A stretch of 64,000 bases of DNA from Lojkania enalia (taxonomy: Eukaryota; Ascomycota; Dothideomycetes; Pleosporales). The notes beneath the pieces were generated by a model. That model ran no database searches. It was given only the letters and a program-made list of their open reading frames with translations, and was not told where the DNA came from. Location of the stretch: the NCBI GenBank assembly GCA_010094045.1, contig ML986651.1, forward strand, positions 62,001 through 126,000, written 5' to 3'. A program made the translations under genes and the position numbers. Of this stretch, positions 55,318 through 64,000 are shown in pieces; within the stretch, counting starts at the first letter, position 1; each line of letters starts with the position of its first letter.

Positions 55318-58300
55318 AGTATACTGTTCAACTATACGATACAAAAAAATTGATGTGGTTTGATGTTACATCCAATGATATCCAAAAGGTGGTGGAAGGG
55401 ATAGTGGTGAGAATGCGTGAGGGTGTTGACAAACAATCGGCCTGTCGGCATTTGAGCCTCATCGCGTTAGTCCTGTTAGGTCTAGCGTTCTCGCTTTTCG
55501 CGTCCGCGTCCGTGTCCGTGAAAGAACGCCGAACATTTTCAGATGAATAGAATTTGTAAATATAAACTTAACGGTATTCGAACCAATGTTCATCTTGAGG
55601 GGCCAAGTGCCGCATATTTGAACCTCATAGCCTCGTCCCGTCAGAATTTTCCTCACCAAATTCCAATGGCGTGCATTTTGGCTTTGTTGTTTGCCTAGTG
55701 GAGTTGTGTTAGTACTAACTGTTGACATTGCATTGAGGGCATCCTAATCCTTGCCGGCTTCACATATGATAAGTAGGACACCTTTTTGGAAGAGCTTCAC
55801 GTTCATGGATTAAGGAGTTAAGTTGAGCCAAGTTCCTCTTTCGTAGCTCTCGCTCGATAGGCCAAGCTAGCCTCAACTTCGTTGTTTCGCTCTCGAGAAC
55901 AAGCCTCCTATCACCTTTTAAGAGCCTCTAACACGATAGGAGGTTCTGCGTCCAACTTCTTCTAGAGATATGGCTATTTTTTGCGTTAGATCGGCTCAAG
56001 CGTCTGATCATCATCAAGAATAGTGCCAGACAGAACCCGCTATTCAAGCCACACCTAAATTCAACACGAGGCGTGAAATTTGGGGTCGACGATCATACCT
56101 TAATATCGTTATTTCATAATCAGTTATAGAAATTGGTCTTGCGCGGCCGAGTCATGAGATTGCCGATCATGATTTAGGATAGAAATGGCAATGTTCGAAT
56201 AAAATGACCTTCCGAATTTCCATGTATCGCTACGTAGTCGCATGCTCAAGCCCAGCGATGTATTTCCCTTTACGAACCAATCAAATAGGAAACACAGTCG
56301 TCTCCAACGGAAGTCCGGTAGGTGTCCAACAGTAGTCCAACGGGAGTTGGAATCATTGTGCGGGAAAATGTGAGACCAGGAAGCTGGATATGTGTTCATC
56401 GGCACTTTGCATGAGCGATTTTGCTGTGCCTCGTGGTGTTTCTGGTTGCGCGGCGAGGGCAGTACAAGCTTCTTGTATGTTTGAAACGAATCCAATCTTA
56501 TGCTACTTTCCGCGAATCAACGACGCCTCCGATCGCCTCAACTTGCCACATCTCACTTTTGCTCTGGGTCAGCCATTTCTTCCTTTAATACATTATATGA
56601 GCCACAGTAGCCCAATTTCCGCTTTTGAAACTCGGGGATGTAGAATGTCCGCCCGCGAAAGCTCTTTCGCATTGCTCAGTTGGTATCACGTGTAGAAAGA
56701 AGGCGGGAACCTTAGAATCTTCCAATAAAAGAAATGGTGATGGGATACCATCCACGGTAGAATTCGACCCGGGTTCAACGGTTAAGCTCATCTTCAGATG
56801 CTGTGTGATGTCGTTAGGATGCAATGCAGGTGCAAGCGGCTAATTTCTCGCCAACCTACTAGGGTTGACATGGCTAAAGAATTCACTACATTTTACTTAT
56901 TCTAGTATTTATTGGGGTGTACCACGTCGAAATAGTGCCACTACCGTAGCATATAATTAGATTTAAGGTGAATAGGGGCATCCATCTCAATATGTAGTAG
57001 ATCGCTATAGCGAAGAAGATTAGGTATGGGGATACGTTTGCCACCTACACCTGCAGCGGTATTTTGCTTCGGAACCCCACCGTATACTCCAGTCCTTCTT
57101 CCTATGGCGTCATTCTCCAATAGCTAGCAACATATGATAGGTTGACTTAACAACTGATAGCGACCTGAGTTGCACGACAGTAGCAGGAACTTTCCGTGGC
57201 AGCATCCTAGCCGAGCATTCCATATCAAACTTGCTAGTCAAGTCGTGCAACAGAACCGATAAAGGTGCATGCATGCCGCGGAAACAAGATTACTCGAGGT
57301 AATAATACTCTCGAACTTTCGGAGACTTGACCTAATGGCTGTCTTGTGTCAACGCTCCAAGCCATGTACTACAGACAAGGCCAGTCTAGAGCAACCTCTG
57401 TATGGTCTGGTCACTAGTTAGGTGGCGTCAAAAAAAAAAAGCAGCTTGCCTCAGGATTGAGAGGTTGCACAAGTCCCACTCAAGGAGTGGTGGGAGACGG
57501 GTGTTGGTGTTACAAAAAGAGATTAAGAGACTGTCGATGAAAGAGACAGCGGGGCGCCAGCAGTGGAGAAAGGCAGTGCACAAAACCCAGAACCTAGGGA
57601 GCCGGGTGTAGAGTGGGAAGACTAGATCATGGATTCGGCGCATAGTCTTATGGGAAGGCATTTCGTGACGACGAAACAACGCGTCCCAACACGTGGGAAA
57701 AGTGTCTACGCAGAACACAAGCGTAAAGTTTGCCCGTTTCAGGTCCACGCTCAACGAGAAGCGTTGTCAAGACTTGAGTCCCGAACGATGGACCGGGCAG
57801 ATAGGCAGGATTCGACATCGGCGCTGGACATGCTGAGGATGGCAAGTAGGCATGGTGGTGTTGGTGTTGAATGCATCAAAGCGTCGTGCATCGGAGCGAC
57901 AACACCGCCGGTCGGGCCGGCTAGGGGGAGTTGCACACACTGCGGTTGCATTCCCAGCACCTGCTGCGATCGCATCAGGGGTACGGGCGGGCTGTGAGGA
58001 GGCTCATGTCTGGCGTTGAGGCTTCGCAGTCACCGTCCACCAGCGCCCGGTACGCGTGGCCGGACGATAGATACGGCTGTCGTTTTAGAGTCCGCTGGCC
58101 GTCCAGGCAAACAGGGCTGCTTGACGACAATGGTGGGCGCGATCGCGGTCGCGGGTAAGAGAGAGATGGATGAGAGATGAAGGGCCGTGCTGGTGAAACG
58201 CGCTGGCGTAGGCAGTCTTCGTCTTCGTCGGTGGCGGCGCGCGGTGGAGCTTCGGCACGAGTGGCTGCTCCAGCGCCCGCTCATCCCGGCTGCGCGCATC

Positions 58301-59043
58301 CCTGCCACCTGCCCTGGGCGTTGTCAAGGAGCCCCGCCAATGGCATCCCCACGTCTGCTCCCTCCCGCCAGGGCAATCAAACTTCCACGACTCCCTTCCT
58401 CCTCCCACAACCCACTGCTTTCCCTCTTTTCAACCACCTGTCTCTCGCCCAAGTCGCTCTTTTGCCGCCTATATTCACTTCGTGTTCCCTCCGCCGTCGC
58501 GAGTCTCTTCCCTCCCAATCGGCTCGTGGACCTACCCTGGCGGAGCGTTAACTTTGCAGAGCCTATCATCGCCCGTCTTTTTTTCCTGCCTTTTTGTCAA
58601 CCACCGCAGGTCACCTGCACCTGCAGGACTCCCCCTTGCACACTCTCTTGATTAACTCGCCCATTCTGGCCATCGTGGACGCAGCCGTGAGCGATCGCAG
58701 TTCTTGCTAGCCCTCCTTGCAACACGCATATCTGGATCCCCGTCGCCCCACCGATCCGATTTGCCAAAGTAGGAGCCGGTCACGAAGCAATTGCACTCAC
58801 CCGAAAGCCCTCCCTGGTCCCCGCGTCCGACCCCGGGCTATTATCAAATTTCGCCAGCTAGCGGCTGTCACCGTTCCCAGATCTGTCTTTTGCTGGTCAA
58901 GGCAGATACCACTCGCTACATATTTGTCAAGCCCTCGTCAGGTCTAGCGCAGCATCTCCAATCCTTGATCCATAAAGAGGATCTTCTCGGCCGCTTTTTC
59001 GTTGTTCCAAGGGCAGAACCCATCTAGTCTCTGTTTTGGAACC
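55318..59043. other. 3.7-kb gene-free interval
   Basis: Lies between divergent genes. No protein resemblance on either strand. 57.4-58.3 kb is GC-rich with compositional open frames. 58.3-59.0 kb is strongly C/T-rich and probably forms the promoter and a long leader of the ferric reductase gene, with short upstream ORFs (for example from 58717). Confidence 0.5.
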
Positions 59044-61167
59044 ATGATTACCAAGACGCTTCTCTTCTCTCTTCTCTCCACCGCCAACATGGCTTTTGCC
59101 CAGGACTCCTCCAGTCCCTCAGGTGGAGGAGGTGGAGGCGGCGGTTCTCAATCTCAATCAGGAGGTGGTGGAGGCCATGGCCATGATGAGGGCCCAACTG
59201 AAGCCGATTTCCGAAACGTGGACGTTCAGCACTTCTTTGGATACATCTGGGTTGCCTTTGTGTCAGCCTTCATTCTCTATCAGATTGTTTTCCACCTTGT
59301 TCGCTATCTTCGCACAATGGCATGCCTCAACAACGAAACCCAGAGATATTTCGCTACTCCTCACGCCCTTTATGCCTGGTTTAAGAAGAATTTTCTGGAT
59401 GCCCCTCTTTTTAGGACACGGCACCACCGAGAATTCAAGCTGTCTACGGCTATTAACGTCGGCACCCTCCCCAGCCGTCTTCAAATGTTCCTCCTAGTTG
59501 GCTACTTCGCCACCAATGTAGGATTCTGCGCCTGGAGCATTGACTGGAGTCAGCCATACTCCAACGTTGCTAGAGAATTCCGAAACCGTACTGGCATTCT
59601 AGCCGTCATGAACATGATTCCATTGTTCCTCTTGGCTGGACGCAATAACCCATTCATCACCTTCACTGGAATCTCGTTCGACACGATGAACTTAATCCAT
59701 CGCTGGTTCGGCCGCATTGTGGTCCTAGAAGCCATCGCTCATACCGCTGCTTACTTCGCCAACAAAGTCAGGACCGGTAAGTGAATCAAGTCTTTTCGTT
59801 GATATGAATGGAACACTGATATCTCTACAGCGGGATGGGCTGAGCTTACGGAAAAGATCACTGGAAAGAGTGAATTTCTTACTTGGGGTTTTGTTGTAGG
59901 TGTCCATATTTTCCGTAAGCATGCAGTGATAGCTTACCAAATTCTCAGGGCACTCTTACATTCTGTTTCCTATTAATTCAGTCTCCATCTCCGGTGCGAC
60001 ACGCCTTCTATGAGACGTTTTTGCATTTACATATCTGTGCCGCTGCTCTTGCCGTCGCGGCCGTATGGATGCATCTCAACGGCAGGCCTCAACAGTTCAT
60101 GCTTTATGGCGTGGTCGCCTTGTGGGTCTTTGAAGTAAGTCTAGAGTCCTCTTTCTAAGGAGTTAATACTGATTGCACAAATAGCGAACAATGCGCCTCG
60201 CTCGTCTCATCGTGCGGAACGTAGGTAGCGGTGGTACCAAAGCTGATGTGGAGGTTCTACCGGGGGACGCACTTCGTGTCACAGTTCGCATGGCTCGTCC
60301 CTGGAGATTCCGGCCTGGTCAGCATGCATACATCTACATGCCTTTGGTCGGCCTCTGGACCAATCATCCTTTCTCGCTTGCTTGGAGCGAAGAGGAAGAA
60401 GAACTGAATGTAGCCTCGATGGTGGCCGACGAGAAAGGCCTCCCAATGAACCGTCAGGACATTTTGGAGATGCGCAAGACGAGCATGTCCTTCATTGTTC
60501 GCCGCCGAACTGGGTTCACCGAACGACTCTACAAGAAAGCAGATCTTTCCGCTGCCGGCAAATTTACAACGGCGGCATTTGTCGAGGGTCCTTATGGTAA
60601 GCGCCAAGACTTATTTCCCCAGATTTGCAATCTATGCATATATTAAACATGTCACCACAACGCAACAACCCATGCTAATATTATACCATAGGTGGCGAAG
60701 ATCTCACGTCCTATGGCACTGTCATGCTATGGGCGGCTGGAATAGGTATCACTCACCAGGTCCCACATGTGCGCGATATTGTCGCAAGGTATGCCAATGG
60801 CACCACAGCTACTCGCCGCTTAACATTGGTTTGGATTATTCAATCTCCAGAGCATCTCGAGTGGATTCGAAATTGGATGACTCAGATCTTATCGATGCCT
60901 CGTCGTCGGGAGATACTCAAAATCCTTCTCTTCGTCACCCGACCTCGGAGTACCAAAGAAATCCATTCCCCAAGCTCAAGTGTGCAAATGTTCCCAGGCA
61001 AGCCAAACGTACAAGCTCTTATCGATCAAGAAATGCAAGAAGGTATTGGTGCGACTTGTGTTAGCGTCTGTGGAACGGGCAGCTTGGCAGACGATTTGCG
61101 CCGCGTAGTGCGTGATCGCGAGAGCAAATGGAATGTCGATTTCCGCGAAGAATCCTTCTCGTGGTAA
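59044..61167 (+). CDS. Ferric reductase-like transmembrane flavocytochrome (FRE family)
   Basis: Plasma-membrane enzyme that passes electrons from NADPH through FAD and two haems to extracellular metal, usually Fe(III) before uptake. Exons 59044-59776, 59831-59895, 59949-60134, 60185-60596 and 60692-61167 give 623 residues. Residues 1-19 form a signal peptide. A Gly-rich stretch (two runs, at about 27-34 and 40-44) with HGHDE follows. Haem ligands fit the family: His219 and His233 (HRWFGRIVVLEAIAH), then His294 and His308. The FAD-binding motif is HPFSLAW. The NADPH side shows FVEGPYG and WAAGIGITHQ and ends in CGTGSLADDLRR. Promoter elements for iron control (GATA-type sites) were not clearly seen. 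No siderophore gene lies in the window. Confidence 0.93.
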
Positions 61168-61894
61168 CGGCGCTACTCGCTACTCTGTCTACTTCGATGG
61201 TACCGAATACTTCTTATATCCGTCCACCTACAATCACAACTACCTAACGATACCGTTCGGTTTGTGTCGGCGATCATCATGCTTTAACATTGTATTGAAT
61301 CAAACGTTTTAAGGTGACAAGATGATGCAATCTTGGGGTTTAATGCGGCCGCGAAATTTCCTTTTCATTTCTCTTCTTTGTAGAAATTCCCTATGCCTTC
61401 CTTTGACCGCCTCACCTGCGATCACTTTCCTTTTCCTCTGGCTCATCCTCGCGATCCTTGCGCGAACGAAAAAGGCCAATTGCTAGCTCTTAGATACAGT
61501 GGCTCATTCCCACTAAGTGCACATCTACATCAATTTACATCCTGATCGTTTTAGGATATCACATTATGCGAAGATCTTAATCTTGCAGGCGTTCTGGGCT
61601 TCTATGATTTCTGTAAATATCGCTAAGGCGCTCGGACTGGGTGGTAAATCAGCGGTTAGAGCTAGCTAGCTCCCCGCCACAAAAATGAAGAGTGATTCAC
61701 GGCGCAATCCATTTACTTTGTTGTTTCGCTCATGTTACTCACGCCATGCTCATCAACGAAGGATCGACACTATCGACTGAAACTTGCGCATGGCGTAAGC
61801 CACTCATCTCGTATGCCCCCAACGGTAACTAGCTCGCGGGTTCCTGCGTTGCTCGCTCAGCTCATGTATCCTATCACTATCCTCAACGTCACTA

Positions 61895-61937
<43 letters not shown>

Positions 61938-64000
61938 GTACAACAACTTATTATTCTCTGAATATTGCAATATCATAACAATATTGTTGCGTAACTTGCC
62001 GTTCGCGCTAAATTGATCGTGCGGTTTTCAGCGTTTCAACTACCATAGTTTAGTCGACCATAAACCCCCCACGATAAAGCTGTTGTTTCCCAGCGCTCCA
62101 CAAATGCTTGATCTACGAATGGGCTTACTTTAAGGGCTCCTAATGCCAGCCTGTGCGTACACACATCCCGCATTTCGGAATCGCGTCTACGAGGCCCTTC
62201 CGGGTCTGTTGGATTGACCGCTCGCGATGGCACCGCTGCATTCAAGCAGCAGGATTCCACTTCGTGAAGATGACGACACATTACATTAGGATCTGCCTTG
62301 CGCAACCAGTGCCGTGGAAAGTTTGGCTGTTCTCACGTCGGTGCGAACTGTTTATGTGAACCCGTGAGGAGATCCGAGGCCGTATCTGCGAGTTCGGACT
62401 TCGGAGCGTTGATCTTTGTAGAGATGGAGGAAATGGTCTTTTCCCGACTTTGGGATGAAGATACGCACCTCAAAAATGATAACAGTTGGTGAAAGAAGTC
62501 GGAGGCAGTAACTCGCGTGGGATGGCATACCTTGTTTGCAGGTGAGTCGTCAGCGCATGCTGGAGTGTAGTCATGCAATGTGATGAAGATATCAAATTGT
62601 TCCGGGCTGAAGGAAAGATTTGATAAACAAGGTAAGTGAGATTGCTGACCGGACTGCTTGCTGAGGGAGGCAAATATCGTGATGCGTCAATACATTCTTT
62701 CGTGTTGTTGCATCGGTAAAAAGATCAAAATCGCCAGAGGCTCATGAAGAGGTCGTCAACGCAGCTGGAATCTCGTATTCTCCTCGTTAGCGAATCATCG
62801 AAGCTACCACAGCCAAGGCAAGTGGAAATATTTTATATCTCAATGTGGAGCGGCATCAAGTGCTTGTTACTCTTCAATTGCTAACCCATCTTCATTGTAC
62901 CGCACACTTTGGCTGAAAGGCCAGGCCTTTCTTAACGTGAATGTTATATCTTGGGATTGAAGCGAGCAAGCTTGGTAGATCGTGGCTAGCGGCGAAAATT
63001 GATCCGTATCCAATTCAAAGTGGTTCTCAACCAACCAAGTGCGTGCGGGTATTTACAGTCAAGCGTTCAAGGATAAGCATCTAGTCCACGACCTAGGGAA
63101 AACTTGTACGACCGGGGAGTTATTCTACCGCCGGCTAGTCGTCAGCTCTACTTCTACGAGAACGGGTGAGCTGGGACGGCGAATGTGGTTGGTGATGCTC
63201 GACGCCGGTAACTGCAGGGTGCCGCAGGTGAGTCAAAGAAGAACAAGTGATGCTTGCTCTTCTTGGCCCGCAGCATTGTTGTGCAATATGCCATGGAAAC
63301 GGAACTCGACATCGACTCTTCTATTTGATGACGAGATCATGTACGTAGTGATCGAGGAGCTGGATAGGCGGAAAAAGATTCGCTCGTCGTACAGCATGCT
63401 TCTGGCACATATGCAACCAAGATGCACAATGCCTGTCAGCCTCCACGCAAGATGCAACAAGATGAGATCCCTCCTCGAAAGCCTGGACATGGTCATTATC
63501 GGCGTGGCATTGCCTGCGAAGTGGTGTGTTGATATCGTTTGACGTCAGACATGGTCGCCCAACGATGGCTGCCCTACTTATCGTCTCCCAATGCTCTTGT
63601 CAAGTACCTGCCCTTTGTAGACTGTCAGGTTTCTCAAATCGGTGCACGGCCAAGCATACCCACAGAGGATAAGCGACGATAGCAGTGTACCATAGTAACT
63701 CCCTGCAAATTTTGATTGCTCCTGCGTCGGAAAGGGACTTCACGTGCGAGCCGACCCAGAACCAATACTTCGGCCAGAGCCTCCGAATTTTTTCTAGCTT
63801 GGGCCGCCTCGGAGAATTTGTCCATTATTTGTCAAGCGGTGGCACCTCGTCATAACGGTCGCTAGGCCGTAGGAATAACACGGCAGATAATAAAAACAGG
63901 ATCATGGAAGCGGTGACTGCTTTTATCCAGTTCTGCCGCAAAGGCTAGATCGTTCGGCCTTTAAGCCTCGCGCACGTTGGTCGGCATGTGCATGTAAGCT
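61168..64000. other. Gene-free end of the window
   Basis: Ferric reductase 3' flank, then about 2 kb in which I recognise nothing. A plus-strand frame of 167 codons at 63039-63542 has no motif and no convincing coding bias. A gene starting beyond 64000 may own part of it. Confidence 0.5.
61897..61937. repeat. (TCA)n microsatellite, about 14 units
   Basis: Perfect trinucleotide repeat in intergenic DNA. Confidence 0.95.

Noticed and set aside
61732..62016. Open frame containing a serine run
   Set aside because: The serines come from the TCA microsatellite; no homology or splice context.
63039..63542. Plus-strand frame of 167 codons near the window end
   Set aside because: No motif, ordinary codon bias absent, and it overlaps another open frame on minus.

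Overview
The window is nuclear DNA of a filamentous ascomycete (Pezizomycotina). Genes are split by short introns (mostly 46-75 bp, GT...CTRAY...AG). The protein set includes Zn2Cys6 regulators, a GH3 beta-glucosidase, a forkhead factor with an FHA domain, a fungal complex I subunit and a ferric reductase. The class cannot be fixed from sequence alone. I find 16 intact protein genes, three decayed genes and several repeats. Density is low, about one intact gene per 4 kb. I see no tRNA, rRNA, CRISPR or virus. Exon models were built by hand from splice signals, reading frame and family resemblance.

Layout. 0-1.2 kb: a decayed second copy of the TATA-binding protein gene. 2.4-7.9 kb (minus): tRNA 2'-phosphotransferase, then a 990-residue Zn2Cys6 regulator. 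7.8-12.9 kb: 5 kb without a convincing gene, partly very GC-rich. 12.9-16.6 kb (plus): ribosomal protein uL13, then an acyl-CoA synthetase-like AMP-binding enzyme. 16.6-24.6 kb: gene-free, in part AT-rich, with a frameshifted GT25-type glycosyltransferase, a decayed aspartic protease and simple repeats. A 143-bp piece of the glycosyltransferase locus recurs at 47.3 kb.

24.7-36 kb: secreted GH3 beta-glucosidase (plus), FHA-forkhead factor (plus), twin-CX9C complex I subunit (minus), Ulp1-like cysteine peptidase (minus). 36.4-46.4 kb (all minus): a second Zn2Cys6 regulator whose zinc cluster is split by a GC-AG intron, a threefold repeat array, pyruvate decarboxylase with nine introns and a 21-bp microexon, an intradiol (hydroxyquinol-type) dioxygenase, and a small glycine-rich protein. 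47.7-55.3 kb (all minus): a trypsin-like peptidase with long extensions, a C2H2 zinc-finger protein and an 867-residue uncharacterised protein. 59-61.2 kb (plus): a ferric reductase with a Gly/His-rich N-terminus. The final 2.8 kb holds no recognisable gene.

Functional links. Housekeeping genes (TPT1, uL13, complex I subunit, forkhead) sit among accessory enzymes. The closest thing to a metabolic neighbourhood is pyruvate decarboxylase beside the dioxygenase, with a regulator about 2.7 kb away, but nothing shows co-regulation. No novel multi-gene system is evident. The most unusual items are the decayed TBP paralogue, the shared glycosyltransferase fragment, the PDC microexon, the GC-AG intron inside a zinc cluster, and the large peptidase with a trypsin-like triad.
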